The notes: generated by a model from the letters alone, not told the origin. 64,000 nucleotides of DNA from Streptomyces plumbidurans (GCF_019857225.1 NZ_JAFJSY010000001.1:186001-250000); one strand, 5' to 3'; counted from the first letter of the stretch, positions 38,129 to 47,293 are shown. Numbers and translations: made by a program.

Positions 38129-39217
38129 TCAAGATGTGCTCTCGGTTGCCGCATTCCTGATTGCCTCGCGTGTGCCGGGGTAGCTGCCGCGGCGGCCCAT
38201 GTTCTCGGTGCGATGGATGTCCTCGTCGTGACGGGCCTCCGACGACCACTCCTCGTCGCCGAGGTCGAGCAGTGCCGCGATCGTGTCGGTGTCCGGCAGT
38301 GGGCCGTGGTCCCCCGTCACGCGGAGGGCCGACGAAGCGGTGATGTGGCCGAGGCGCAGGGACCGTCGCAGGGCCTCGCCGCGCAGCAGGCCCGCCAGGA
38401 AGCCGGCGGCGAAGGCGTCGCCCGCGCCCACGGGCTCGACGACCTCGGTGCGCAGGGCCGGAACCGTGCACGCTTCTCCGTCCGCGAAGGCGTGGGCCGC
38501 CACCCCGCCGTCCTTGACGACCAGGATGCGCGGGCGGGCCAACAGCCGTCGTACGTCGGCCGGTTGGAGGTCGGCGCCCCACAACTCCTGTGCCTCGTCG
38601 AGGCCGACGAAGGTGATGTCGGCGTGGTCGGCCAGGTCGCGCAGCACCGTGGCGGCCGTGCCGTCGGGCCAGAGGGCGGGGCGGTGGTTGACGTCGAAGC
38701 TGACGGCGTGGGGGCGGTCGCCGGGCGGGGTGCCGAGGGCGGCTTCCACGAGTTTCCGGCAGGACGGGGAGAGGGCCGGCGTGACTCCGGTGAGGTGCAC
38801 CAGGGCGGCCGACCGCACGCGTTCGTCGTCCAGCGTCTCGGGCCCCAAGGCCGAGGCCGCCGAGCCGCTGCGGTAGTAGTGCACGCGGGTCCGGTCGCGG
38901 CCCGGGTCCTTCACCAGCAGGCCGGTGGGCCGCTCCGGATCGGTCCGTACGCCCCTGACGTCTACGCCCGCGGCAGCCACGGCCGCCCGCACCCGCCGCC
39001 CGAAGGCGTCGTCGCCGAGAGCGGAGAGCCAGGAGACGCTGCGGCCCAGATCGGCGAGGTACATGGCAACGTTCGACTCGGCTCCGGCCACTGACAGCCG
39101 CAGATCCTCGGCGGTGTCGAGGGGCACGGGCGGGGTGGGCGCCAGGGCGGCCATGGTCTCGCCGATGCAGACGACACTGCCGTCCGACGGGAACGGAACA
39201 TCGAGGACGCCGTTCAT
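38129..39217 (-). CDS. PfkB-family sugar kinase, probable 2-keto-3-deoxygalactonate kinase
   Basis: A 362-residue ribokinase-fold kinase (CIGETMAAL start; GAESNVAMYLADLG; FDVNHRPALW; catalytic VEPVGAGDAFAAGFLAG, about residues 260-276). By context it phosphorylates 2-keto-3-deoxygalactonate before aldol cleavage. The last 45 or so residues (EEWSSEARHDEDIHRTEN...) are a charged tail beyond the usual fold. ATG overlaps the preceding stop (ATGA). The stop lies within a small hairpin (CACATC-AA-GATGTG). Last gene of the galactose operon. Confidence 0.85.
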   Translation of the reverse strand: MNGVLDVPFPSDGSVVCIGETMAALAPTPPVPLDTAEDLRLSVAGAESNVAMYLADLGRSVSWLSALGDDAFGRRVRAAVAAAGVDVRGVRTDPERPTGLLVKDPGRDRTRVHYYRSGSAASALGPETLDDERVRSAALVHLTGVTPALSPSCRKLVEAALGTPPGDRPHAVSFDVNHRPALWPDGTAATVLRDLADHADITFVGLDEAQELWGADLQPADVRRLLARPRILVVKDGGVAAHAFADGEACTVPALRTEVVEPVGAGDAFAAGFLAGLLRGEALRRSLRLGHITASSALRVTGDHGPLPDTDTIAALLDLGDEEWSSEARHDEDIHRTENMGRRGSYPGTREAIRNAATESTS

Positions 39218-40104
39218 GACACCTCCGAAGAGGGGCGGTACGCGGCCGCCGGCGTGCCCGGCACGTCGACCCGGGCGGTGAACACGGCGCCGTCGTGCGG
39301 GCCGGGCGCGGTGAGGCCGACGCGGGCGGTCGTGATGTGCAGGACGTCCTCCCGCAGACAGACCCCCGCGGGCTGCCTCGCGGGCAGACGGAGGGTGCGG
39401 TCGAGTCGGCCGTCGGACAGATACCGGCGTACGGTCCCGGTGCCCCACACCGCGATCCAGACGGCGCCCTCGGCATCGACCGTCATGCCGTCGGGGCTGC
39501 CGTCGTCCACGGTCAAGAAGGTCTCCGGCGCGCCGAGTTCACCCGTCGCCGGGTCCACGGGATAGCGGCGGACGAGCCCGCGTGCGCTGTCGGCGAGGTA
39601 CATCGCCGTGCCGTCCGCCGTGAACGCGGGCCCGTTCGGCACGGTGATGCCGTCGAGGACCCGGGTCACCGTGCCGTCGTGGTCGACCCGGTAGAGCGAA
39701 CCCGCTCCCTCGTCGGCGTCGTAGGCCATGCTGCCCGCCCAGAACCGGCCGGAGGGGTCGGCGGCCGCGTCGTTCATCCGCATGGCGACCGGGGCGCCGT
39801 CCTCGGGCCGCGCCAGCCACGTCGTCTTCCCGTCGGGGGCGAGCAGGCAGATGCCGGTGCCCGCGGCGGCGATCCAGGTGCCGGGGCGGTCGGCGACGGG
39901 CGCCACCGCGCCCAACGGGAAGGGCAGGTGGGCCAGTTCCCGTAGGGGGGCGGTGGGATCGTCGGGCGCCGAGAGCAGGCGGCCGGCCAGGATGTCGACC
40001 AGGACCATCCCCTCATCGGTCCAGCGGATGCCCTCGCCGAGTTCCAGACGGTCGGGGCGCAGGGGCTCGTCGGGTAGCAGATCGCTCACTGCGCTGACAG
40101 TCAC
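39214..40104 (-). CDS. SMP-30/gluconolactonase-family lactonase
   Basis: A 296-residue six-bladed propeller protein with metal-site segments (ELGEGIRWTDEG; MNDAAADPSGRFWAGSMAYD; PNGPAFTADGTAMYLADS; PDGMTVDAEGAVWIAVW). The family hydrolyses sugar lactones; here galactono-lactone to galactonate would follow the dehydrogenase step. GTG start overlapping the aldolase stop (GTGA). Confidence 0.88.
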   Translation of the reverse strand: MTVSAVSDLLPDEPLRPDRLELGEGIRWTDEGMVLVDILAGRLLSAPDDPTAPLRELAHLPFPLGAVAPVADRPGTWIAAAGTGICLLAPDGKTTWLARPEDGAPVAMRMNDAAADPSGRFWAGSMAYDADEGAGSLYRVDHDGTVTRVLDGITVPNGPAFTADGTAMYLADSARGLVRRYPVDPATGELGAPETFLTVDDGSPDGMTVDAEGAVWIAVWGTGTVRRYLSDGRLDRTLRLPARQPAGVCLREDVLHITTARVGLTAPGPHDGAVFTARVDVPGTPAAAYRPSSEVS

Positions 40105-40733
40105 TGGTCGAACTCCCCCACCACGGCCCGGAACGCGCGGGCGCGCTCCCGCAGGTCCGCGATGCTGCCGCCGTCCGCCGCGTCGCCGATGAGCGGCGAG
40201 CCGACACCGACCGCGATCGCACCGGCGGCCAGGTACTCCCGCGCGGCGGCCTCGTCGACCCCGCCCACCGGCACGAAGGGGGCATCGGGGAACGGCCCGC
40301 GCAGCGCCTTGAGGTAGCCGGGGCCGCCCGCCTGCGACGCGGGGAAGATCTTCAGCGCGGCGGCGCCGAGGCCACGCGCGGCCACGATCTCGGTCGGGGT
40401 CATCACCCCCGCGAGGACCGGCATGCCCAACTCCTGTGCGGCGCCGACGCCTTCGCCGAGCGCCGGGGTGACGGCGAAGTCCGCCCCCGCCCGGTGCGCG
40501 ACCCGCGCGTCGTCGGCGGTCAGGACCGTACCGGCGCCGAGCGGGCGGTCGGGGCCGAGGGATTGCCGGGCCTGCTCGATGACGGTGAGGGCGTCCTTGC
40601 CGGTCAGCGACACCTCGATCAGCTCGATGCCCTCGGCGGCCAGGGCCAGGACGGTGCGCAGGGCGGCGTCGGGGTCGTTCCCCCGCACGATGGCGACGAG
40701 ACGGTGGGCGGCCAGGGCCGCTCGCAGATCCAT
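40101..40733 (-). CDS. KDPG/KDPGal-family aldolase
   Basis: A 210-residue class I aldolase: LVAIVRGNDPDAAL (catalytic-site arginine), Glu in ELIEVSLTG, and Schiff-base Lys in AALKIFPASQ (near residue 133). It cleaves 2-keto-3-deoxy-6-phosphogalactonate (or gluconate) to pyruvate and glyceraldehyde 3-phosphate. ATG 40733 with GGAG upstream. It follows the epimerase-like gene after a 26-base gap, the longest within this part of the operon apart from the gap before the dehydrogenase. Confidence 0.9.
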   Translation of the reverse strand: MDLRAALAAHRLVAIVRGNDPDAALRTVLALAAEGIELIEVSLTGKDALTVIEQARQSLGPDRPLGAGTVLTADDARVAHRAGADFAVTPALGEGVGAAQELGMPVLAGVMTPTEIVAARGLGAAALKIFPASQAGGPGYLKALRGPFPDAPFVPVGGVDEAAAREYLAAGAIAVGVGSPLIGDAADGGSIADLRERARAFRAVVGEFDQ

Positions 40734-40759
40734 GAACACAGGCTCCAATGCGTACGGTT

Positions 40760-41566
40760 TCAGGGGCAGTTGCAGGCCGCGGTCACGGTGAGCCGCCAGC
40801 GCACCTCGCCGGACGCGGGCACCTCGGCTGCGTCGCCCGGACCCGCCTCGGCGAGGTCGAAGACTCGGCCGAGCATGGGCTCGACGCCTGTGCTGCGGTA
40901 GGGGCCGGTGTCCGGGAAGCCGCCGAGGTTGCGCCACAGGGCGATCGACACGGGCTGAGCCGCACCCCCGAATACTTCGAGCGCGAACGACAGGCAATCC
41001 TCGTCGTCGTGGACGCACGCACGGGCCGCGTCCACGACCGCTCCGACCGCGGTGCCGTCGTCCGGTCCGAAGCGGTCCAGGCGCGTTCCGGCGGGCGTGG
41101 GCCAACTGCCCCGCATCCAGGGCCCGTTGGCCGTCGGATACAGCCGCGTATCCGCCCCCTCGGGCAGCTGCACGACCGCCCGCGACGAGAGGTCCAGCAG
41201 CGCGTGCGCGGCCCACACGAACCGGAAGCCGGGGTCGGCCGACAGGACGTAGTCGACCCTGCCGCCCTCCCCCACCGTCCGGTGCAGCGAGAACCGCTCG
41301 CAGCGCACGCTCTCCGTGCCGGCCCCGTCGCTGGTCCACGCCCGCGACCAGGCCTCACCGTGATCGGGCGTGCCCCGCACGGTCGGCACGCACTCCTCCA
41401 GCCCGCCCGCGTCGACGAAGGCGTCGCCGGGAGACACCCGCTCGCGCCCCACACCGTCGCGTCGCCACAGCCACTCGCGGCCGCCGGCACTCAGTGACGT
41501 CCAACGCCCGCCGTGCGCCGGGTCGGTGACGATCTGCAGCGCGCCCACCGTCGCCCCTTCCGTCAC
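40760..41566 (-). CDS. Aldose 1-epimerase-like protein
   Basis: A 268-residue galactose-mutarotase superfamily protein (GGRWTSLSAGGREWLW; GGLEECVPTV; RFSLHRTVGEGGRVDYVL; FRFVWAAHALLDL with a possible active His; RNLGGFPDTGPYRSTGVEPM). It is likely to interconvert anomers of galactose so that the dehydrogenase can use it. Shorter than GalM, and some catalytic residues cannot be placed with confidence. GTG start overlapping the dehydratase stop. Confidence 0.8.
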   Translation of the reverse strand: MTEGATVGALQIVTDPAHGGRWTSLSAGGREWLWRRDGVGRERVSPGDAFVDAGGLEECVPTVRGTPDHGEAWSRAWTSDGAGTESVRCERFSLHRTVGEGGRVDYVLSADPGFRFVWAAHALLDLSSRAVVQLPEGADTRLYPTANGPWMRGSWPTPAGTRLDRFGPDDGTAVGAVVDAARACVHDDEDCLSFALEVFGGAAQPVSIALWRNLGGFPDTGPYRSTGVEPMLGRVFDLAEAGPGDAAEVPASGEVRWRLTVTAACNCP

Positions 41567-42708
41567 CACTCCGCGAACGACCCGTCCGCATGCCGCCACA
41601 CCGGATTGCGCCACGCATGCCCGGTCCGGTCGGCCGCGCGCACCGCCGCCTCGTCGATCGTGACCCCGAGCCCGGGTGCGTCGCCGCGCGGCGCGTACCC
41701 GTCCACGAACCGGAACGGCTCGGTGTCGACGACGTAGGAGAGGAGATCCGCGCCCTTGTTGTAGTGGATGCCGCGACTCTGCTCCTGGATGAGGAAGTTC
41801 GGCGTGGCGAAGGCGACTTGGAGGCTGGCCGCCAGGGCGATCGGGCCGAGGGGGCAGTGCGGGGCGAGCTGGGCGCCGTAGGTCTCGGCGAGTGAGGCGA
41901 TGCGGTGGACCTCGGAGATGCCGCCGGCGTGCGAGAGGTCGGGCTGGGCGACGGCGACGCCCGCGGCGAGGACGGGCAGGAACTCCGAGCGCGAGTACAG
42001 GCGTTCGCCGGTGGCGAGCGGCACCGAGGTCGAGGTGACGAGGCCCGGCAGCAGATGGCTCTGCTCGGGCAGGACCGGTTCCTCCACGAACAGCGGGTGC
42101 AGCGGGGCGAGTTCGGCGAGGACGCGGCGGGAGGCGGCGGCGCTGAATCGGCCGTGGAAGTCGACGGCGACGTCCCGGTCCGGGCCGAGGGCCTCGCGGG
42201 CGGCGGCGACGCGGGCGACGACGGCGGCGGTCTCGGAGACGGTGGAGACGGGCGAGGTGGCTCCGGCGCCGTTCATCTTGACCGCGGTGAAGCCGGCCTC
42301 CACCTGTTCGGCGATCTGCTCGCCGAGTGCGGCGGGTTCGTCGCCGCCGACCCAGGCGTAGACCCGGACCCGGTCGCGTACGGGGCCGCCGAGCAGGGCG
42401 TGCACCGGGGCGCCGTAGGTCTTGCCCGCGATGTCCCACAGGGCCTGGTCGATGCCGGCGACGGCGCTGGAGAGGATGGGGCCGCCGCGGTAGAAGCCGC
42501 CCTTGGTGAGGACCTGCCAGTGGTCCTGGATGCGCAGCGGGTCCTGGCCGATCAGGTATTCGGCCAGGACGTCCACGGCGGCGCGGACGACCTCGGCGCG
42601 GCCCTCGACGACGGGCTCTCCCCAGCCGACCACGCCGTCGTCGGTCTCGACGCGGCAGAACAGCCAGCGCGGCGGGACCAGGAACGTCTCGATTCGGGTG
42701 ATCTTCAC
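41563..42708 (-). CDS. dgoD: Galactonate dehydratase (enolase superfamily)
   Basis: A 381-residue mandelate racemase/enolase-superfamily dehydratase. The start KITRIETFLVPPRWLFCRVE is typical of DgoD. Metal and base residues sit in VAVDFHGRF (about 182-190), FVEEPVLPEQ (about 209-218) and ATGERLYSR (about 234-242), with the C-terminal general base His in APHCPLGPIAL (near 285). It converts galactonate to 2-keto-3-deoxygalactonate. GTG start overlapping the regulator stop (GTGA). Confidence 0.92.
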   Translation of the reverse strand: MKITRIETFLVPPRWLFCRVETDDGVVGWGEPVVEGRAEVVRAAVDVLAEYLIGQDPLRIQDHWQVLTKGGFYRGGPILSSAVAGIDQALWDIAGKTYGAPVHALLGGPVRDRVRVYAWVGGDEPAALGEQIAEQVEAGFTAVKMNGAGATSPVSTVSETAAVVARVAAAREALGPDRDVAVDFHGRFSAAASRRVLAELAPLHPLFVEEPVLPEQSHLLPGLVTSTSVPLATGERLYSRSEFLPVLAAGVAVAQPDLSHAGGISEVHRIASLAETYGAQLAPHCPLGPIALAASLQVAFATPNFLIQEQSRGIHYNKGADLLSYVVDTEPFRFVDGYAPRGDAPGLGVTIDEAAVRAADRTGHAWRNPVWRHADGSFAEW

Positions 42709-43442
42709 TGGGTGGGGGTGCCTTCCGTCTCGTCGGCGGTGCCGATCCGGTCCAGGTCGCGGCCGGCCTGTTCGAGCAGGGCACGCATGGCGGCCTCGGC
42801 GGCCACGGGGTCCTGGTCGCGTACGGCGTCCAGGACGGCGCGGTGGGCCGGTATCGGGTCCTGGCTGTGGGGGGAGCTGTGCACGATGCGGTCGCGGTGG
42901 GCGAGACCGGACTCGATCACCATTTCCATGCGTTCGAGGAGTTCGTTGTGGGTGGCGGTGAGCAGGGCGCGGTGGAAGGCGAGGTCGGCCTCGACCGCGT
43001 GCGACGCCCCGGCGTCCTCCTGCCCCATCGCGGTGATCGCCGCGTCGAGGGCGACCAGGTCGGCGTCGGTGCGGCGCTGCGCGGCCAGGCGCACCGCGGC
43101 GGGTTCGATGATGGCGCGGACCTCGGCGAGGTTCTGCAGCAGCGCCCGGTCGGCGTCGCCGGTGCGGCCGCCCTCGAACTGCCAGCGCAGCACGTCGGCG
43201 TCGAGCAGGTTCCAGTCGGCCCGCGCGCGGACGAAGGTGCCGCGTTTCTGGCGGGCGTCGACCATGCCCTTGGCGGCGAGCACCTTCAGGGACTCGCGCA
43301 GCGCGGTGAGGCTCACGTCCAGCTCGCTCTGCAGCGCCACCAGGTCGAGCGTGGCCCCCTCGGGGATGTCACCGCCCAGGATGCGGCGCGCGAGGGCCTC
43401 GACGGTCTGGCCGTGCACACCTCGGCGGGCGTAGGGGGTCAT
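42705..43442 (-). CDS. FadR-subfamily GntR regulator of the galactose operon
   Basis: A 245-residue regulator: winged helix (GQTVEALARRILGGDIPEGATL through SLTALRESLKVLAAKGMVDARQKRGTFV, residues about 10-72) and an FCD effector domain with metal-site His/Asp residues (DADLVALD; EADLAFHRALLTATHNELL; AHRAVLDAVRDQD). DgoR-type proteins of this group respond to galactonate. It is embedded in the operon it probably controls. Its ATG overlaps the stop of a 24-codon ORF and its stop overlaps dgoD. Confidence 0.9.
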   Translation of the reverse strand: MTPYARRGVHGQTVEALARRILGGDIPEGATLDLVALQSELDVSLTALRESLKVLAAKGMVDARQKRGTFVRARADWNLLDADVLRWQFEGGRTGDADRALLQNLAEVRAIIEPAAVRLAAQRRTDADLVALDAAITAMGQEDAGASHAVEADLAFHRALLTATHNELLERMEMVIESGLAHRDRIVHSSPHSQDPIPAHRAVLDAVRDQDPVAAEAAMRALLEQAGRDLDRIGTADETEGTPTQ

Positions 43443-43513
43443 GTCGTAGAGCCTTTCTGCTGCTTCGTCTGCTTCACGACGGGCGTCCTCTGCTTCACGA
43501 TGGGCATCCTCAT
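43439..43513 (-). CDS. 24-residue ORF wedged between dehydrogenase and regulator genes
   Basis: A small ORF encoding MRMPIVKQRTPVVKQTKQQKGSTT in two parts: a repeated (PIVKQRT/PVVKQTK) unit and a KQQKGSTT end; very basic and Gln-rich. Its ATG overlaps the dehydrogenase stop (ATGA) and its TGA overlaps the regulator ATG (ATGA). GAAGG lies 7 bases before the start. It fills an otherwise unexplained gap in a run of overlapping genes and may be a coupling peptide or a real microprotein. The repeat comes from a 21-base DNA duplication. No homologue is known to me. Confidence 0.5.
   Translation of the reverse strand: MRMPIVKQRTPVVKQTKQQKGSTT
43469..43510. repeat. Two adjacent 21-base direct repeats before the regulator gene
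   Basis: 43469-43489 and 43490-43510 match at 19 of 21 positions (ctgcttcacga-y-ggg-y/r-form). They encode the doubled PxVKQ unit of the 24-residue ORF and could also be protein-binding sites for the adjacent GntR regulator. Confidence 0.75.
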
Positions 43514-44283
43514 GCCGAGGCCTTCACAACGCTCCAGCCACCGTCCACCACGAGACTCGTCCCGGTGATGTAGGACGCCTCGTCGGCGGCGAGGAACGCG
43601 ATGGCCGCGGCCACCTCCTCGGGTGTCCCGAACCGCCGGGCCGCGGTCTCCGCGACGCTGCGCTCCCGCTCGTCCTCGGGCACCCTGTCCCACGCGCCGG
43701 TCAGGATCGGCCCCGGTACGACGGCGTTGACGCGCACCTCGGGCCCGTACTCGACGGCGAGCTGCCCGCACAGGGAGAGCAGGGCGCCCTTGGAGGCGGC
43801 GTAGGCGGGGTGTCCGGGCAGGCCGCGGTGGGCGTGCACGGACGAGGTCAGCACCACCGCGCCCTGCCGCTCGCGCAGATCGGGCAGGAAGGCCCGAACG
43901 CCCAGGAAGCTGCCGGTCAGGTTGACGTCGAGCTGGCGCTGCCAGGACGGCAGGGTCATCTCGTGGGCGGGCGTGACGTCGACCGTGAAGGCGTTGCTGA
44001 CCAGGACGTCCACGGGCCCGTAGGCGTGCGCGGCGGCGGCGATGCGGGACCAGTCCTCCTCGCGGGCGACGTCGGCGGTCACGAACCGGGCCCGGCCGCC
44101 GTCCTTGCCGATGCGCTCCGCCACGGCCTCGCCGCGCTCCTCGGCGACGTCGGCGAGCACGACGTGGGCGCCCTCCTCGGCGAGGCGTGCGGCGGTCGCG
44201 GCTCCGATGCCGGAGGCCGCTCCGGTGACCACGGCCGTGCGGCCGGTGAAGCGGCTGCCGTGCCGTCGTGCGGGCTGGTCCAT
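43510..44283 (-). CDS. SDR-family dehydrogenase, probable galactose (or fucose) dehydrogenase
   Basis: A 257-residue short-chain dehydrogenase: cofactor motif VTGAASGIGAA (about 17-27), D in LADVAEE (NAD preference), SNAF replacing NNAG, catalytic Ser in TSSVHAHRG, YAASK (about 160-164), and C-terminal VVDGGW. By operon context it oxidises galactose to galactono-lactone. ATG 44283 follows AAGGAG at a rather long 12 bases. The alternative is GTG 44343, which overlaps the GH36 stop (GTGA) like most junctions here and adds 20 residues. Confidence 0.88.
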   Translation of the reverse strand: MDQPARRHGSRFTGRTAVVTGAASGIGAATAARLAEEGAHVVLADVAEERGEAVAERIGKDGGRARFVTADVAREEDWSRIAAAAHAYGPVDVLVSNAFTVDVTPAHEMTLPSWQRQLDVNLTGSFLGVRAFLPDLRERQGAVVLTSSVHAHRGLPGHPAYAASKGALLSLCGQLAVEYGPEVRVNAVVPGPILTGAWDRVPEDERERSVAETAARRFGTPEEVAAAIAFLAADEASYITGTSLVVDGGWSVVKASA

Positions 44284-44339
44284 CGTGGAATCCGACTCCT
44301 TCGCGGGAAAGGGCTTGCTCGAAAACATACGGGGCTCAT

Positions 44340-46448
44340 TCACGTGTCACCCGACGAGGTTCGCGTATCGGCACGAGCGGGTTCACGGGTCAGTACGACC
44401 AGGTCGGCGTCGTGCCCGGCGCTCCAGGCGAACGGCAGCCCGTAGTGCAGCAGATGGGCCCCGCCGTACGTCGTCCCGGTCGCCGTGTCGCGGTAGCGGG
44501 CCGCCGGGTCGAGTCCGCGCAACCGCAGCCGGTCGGGGCGGCCGGGCAGCAGCGGGGCGCCGTCGAGGCGGCCGGTGCTCAGCGCCGCGACGACGGTGCG
44601 CCCGCCGGCGTCGTACTGCACTCCGCAGGTCGGGTTTTCGGGGCTGCCGAGCAGCCGCGCCTCCCCGTGGTGGATGACGTCGCGCACCTCCTTGTAGCGG
44701 GCGATCCAGTGCGCGGCCTCGGCCCGCTGCTCCGGGCTCCAGGTCCGCAGGTCGGCGCCGATGCCCAGGACCCCGCACATGGCGTTGACGAAGCGGAAGG
44801 CGAGGCTGCGCGGGCGCGGGTCGAAGACGCCGGGGGCGTCGGTGACCCAGGAGCTCATGACGTGCGGAGCGTGTGCGTGCAGGAAGCCGTGCTGAATGGC
44901 GAGGCGGTCCAGCGGGGCGGTGTTGTCGCTGGGCCACACGACGTCGGTGCTGGCGATCGTCGCGTGTTCGACGCGTCCGCCGCCGCCCGCGCAGCCCTCG
45001 ACGGTGACGCCGGGGTGGGCGGTGCGCAGATGGTCCAGGACGCGCAGGTAGCCGGCGACGTGCTCGGCGTCCAGGTCGAGGCGGTCGGCGGGCCCGGCGC
45101 CGGGGCGGCCGCGCTCCGTGGGCGGGCGGTTCATGTCCCACTTCAGGTAGCTGATCTCGTGGGCGCCGAGGAGCCGGTCGAGCGTGCCGATCACGAAGTC
45201 CTGGACATCTCTGCGGCCGAGGTCGAGCAGGAGCTGGTTGCGGACCAGGCGGGCCGGGCGCCCCTCGATCCGGTACGCCCACTCGGGGTGCTCGGCGTAC
45301 AGCCGGCTGCCGGGGCTGACCGCCTCGGGCTCGACCCACAGGCCGAAGTCCAGGCCCAGGGCCCGTACGTCGGCGACGAACCGGTCGAAGCCGTCCGGGA
45401 AGGCGGCCGGGTCGGGGTACCAGTCGCCCAGTCCCCCGGTGTCGTCGTGCCGCCCGGTGAACCAGCCGTCGTCGACGACGAACAGCTCGGCGCCGATGTC
45501 GGCGGCCACCTTGGCCAGCTCCAACTGCCCGGCGGCCTCGACGTCGAAGCCAGTCGCCTCCCAGGAGTTGTAGAGCACCTTGCGGGGGCGGTGCAGGCGA
45601 TCGCCCGTCAGCAGGCGTTCGTAGCGGTGCCAGACGCGGGAGAGGCCGTCGAGCCCGTCCGGGCTGAAGGCGCAGGTCAGGCGGGGCGTGACCAGGGTGT
45701 CGCCGGGCGCCAGGAGGACGGCGCCCTCGTGCGGGACGCGCCCGGCGCGCACGCGCACGCTGCCGCCCGGCTCGGCCTCCGCCGTGATGTGCCAGTTGCC
45801 GGGCCACTCCAGGGCGACGCCGTAGGCGGCCTCTTGGTCCTGCACGGCGAGCCAGGGCGCGTACGCGTGTCCGGGCGCCCCCTGTCGGCTGCCGATGCCG
45901 AACGTGCCTCGGGGCAGCTCGAGTTGGGTGCGCTGGAACTCCTGCGACCACTGCCCGCTCAGATACGTCAGCCGGGCCGCCGCCCCCGCCACGGGGATGT
46001 TCACCGCTGCCGAGTCGAACCGCTCCAGCCTCAACTCCCGGTCTCGGGCAGTGTGTTCGGTCCAGCGCAGTAGTACGTCCGTGCCGGGCACGGTCTCGTA
46101 GCACAGGACCGTGCGCAGGCCCAGCAGTTCGTCGGCGAAGGCGAGCCGCAGGCTTCCCGGGCCCTCCTCGGCGCCGTCGAACTCCCACCACACTCCCCGC
46201 TCGCCGCCCGGCCCGGCCGCCACCAGCTCTGCGCCGGTGAACGGCCGCAGTCCGTACGGCAGATACTCGGCGGGCGCGGCGTCGGCGGGCGTGATGAAGT
46301 GGGTGCGGTGCGACCAGTCCAGGGCGGAGGGACCGTCCTCCACGCCGAGCGGACCCCAGGCGTCCAGCTCGGCCCACGGGCCGTCCGGGGAGAGGCGCAC
46401 CGTGTAGCTGGTGTGCTCGGTGCGCAAGGTCCAGCGCCGGTGGGTCAC
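44340..46448 (-). CDS. Cytoplasmic GH36 alpha-galactosidase
   Basis: A 702-residue enzyme with an N-terminal beta-supersandwich (TEHTSYTVRLSPDG...), a catalytic barrel from about 300 to 640 and a C-terminal beta domain. The nucleophile Asp is in YLKWDMNRPP and the acid/base Asp in VVWPSDNTAP; WVEPEAVSPGSRLY and ELFVVDDGWF are classic GH36 blocks. No signal peptide, so it cleaves imported alpha-galactosides (melibiose, raffinose family). GTG start overlapping the permease stop (GTGA). Confidence 0.93.
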   Translation of the reverse strand: MTHRRWTLRTEHTSYTVRLSPDGPWAELDAWGPLGVEDGPSALDWSHRTHFITPADAAPAEYLPYGLRPFTGAELVAAGPGGERGVWWEFDGAEEGPGSLRLAFADELLGLRTVLCYETVPGTDVLLRWTEHTARDRELRLERFDSAAVNIPVAGAAARLTYLSGQWSQEFQRTQLELPRGTFGIGSRQGAPGHAYAPWLAVQDQEAAYGVALEWPGNWHITAEAEPGGSVRVRAGRVPHEGAVLLAPGDTLVTPRLTCAFSPDGLDGLSRVWHRYERLLTGDRLHRPRKVLYNSWEATGFDVEAAGQLELAKVAADIGAELFVVDDGWFTGRHDDTGGLGDWYPDPAAFPDGFDRFVADVRALGLDFGLWVEPEAVSPGSRLYAEHPEWAYRIEGRPARLVRNQLLLDLGRRDVQDFVIGTLDRLLGAHEISYLKWDMNRPPTERGRPGAGPADRLDLDAEHVAGYLRVLDHLRTAHPGVTVEGCAGGGGRVEHATIASTDVVWPSDNTAPLDRLAIQHGFLHAHAPHVMSSWVTDAPGVFDPRPRSLAFRFVNAMCGVLGIGADLRTWSPEQRAEAAHWIARYKEVRDVIHHGEARLLGSPENPTCGVQYDAGGRTVVAALSTGRLDGAPLLPGRPDRLRLRGLDPAARYRDTATGTTYGGAHLLHYGLPFAWSAGHDADLVVLTREPARADTRTSSGDT

Positions 46449-47293
46449 TTGACCGCTCCCAGGTTGAGGCCCGCCACGAAGTGCCGTTGGAAGCGCAGGA
46501 AGACGGCGACCGTGGGGGCGGCGGCGATGACCGAACCGGCGGCGATCACGTTCCACATCGACACGTACTGGCCCTGCAGTCCGATGAGGGCGGCGGTGAT
46601 CGGCATCTTGGTGTCGCTGCGCAGGACGGTGATCGCCCAGAGCAGGTCGTTGAAGATCCAGGTGAAGGACAGGGCGCTGAGCGCGGCCAGGGCAGGGCGG
46701 GTCAGTGGGAGGATGATGCGCCAGAAGATCTGCCAGGGCCCGGCGCCGTCGACGACCGCGGCCTGCTGGATCTCGGTCGGGATGGACCGCATGAAGCCGT
46801 GCAGGACGAAGACGTAGAAGCCGACGCCGAAGCCGATCTGCACGCCGATCAGCGCGGGCAGGGTGTCGTAGACGCCCATCATCTCGCTGAGCTTGGAGAC
46901 CGGGATGAGCAGGATCTGCGGCGGGAGCAGGTTGCCGCCGAGCATCAGCAGCAACAAGGCGCGGCGGAACGGGAGTTCGTAGCGGCTGAGGGCGAACGCG
47001 GCCATCGCGGCGAGCGCGAGCGTGACGATGACGCAGGGAATGGTCACGATCAGGCTGTTGATCAGGGCGCGTTGCTGGCCGCCGTCGTTCCATGCCTGGC
47101 CGAAGTTGGACAGGGTGAAGGAGTGCGGCCAACTGCCCAGGCCGTGGGCGGCGATGTCGTCGAAGGAGCGCAGGCTGGTCACCAGGACCAGCAGGATGGG
47201 CAGCAGCCACAGCAGGGACAGGGCGCCGGCGCCGAGGTGGAATCCGGCCGTCGCGGCCCTCCTGCGGCGTACCGCCGTGGAGTTGGCGGACAT
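46445..47293 (-). CDS. Sugar ABC transporter permease (MalG type)
   Basis: A 282-residue, six-segment permease with the EAA loop (QQAAVVDGAGPWQIFWRII) and the C-terminal LGAVK end usual in MalG/LacG proteins. It pairs with the overlapping MalF-type permease (TGATG) to form the membrane channel for alpha-galactosides. No ATPase gene is present, so a shared MsiK-type ATPase elsewhere is expected, as is common in Streptomyces. Confidence 0.93.
   Translation of the reverse strand: MSANSTAVRRRRAATAGFHLGAGALSLLWLLPILLVLVTSLRSFDDIAAHGLGSWPHSFTLSNFGQAWNDGGQQRALINSLIVTIPCVIVTLALAAMAAFALSRYELPFRRALLLLMLGGNLLPPQILLIPVSKLSEMMGVYDTLPALIGVQIGFGVGFYVFVLHGFMRSIPTEIQQAAVVDGAGPWQIFWRIILPLTRPALAALSALSFTWIFNDLLWAITVLRSDTKMPITAALIGLQGQYVSMWNVIAAGSVIAAAPTVAVFLRFQRHFVAGLNLGAVK

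Noticed and set aside
34563-38183. A 1206-codon open frame antisense to pyruvate carboxylase
   Set aside because: It mirrors a certain gene, and its translation is Gly/Val/Asp/Arg-rich without motifs.
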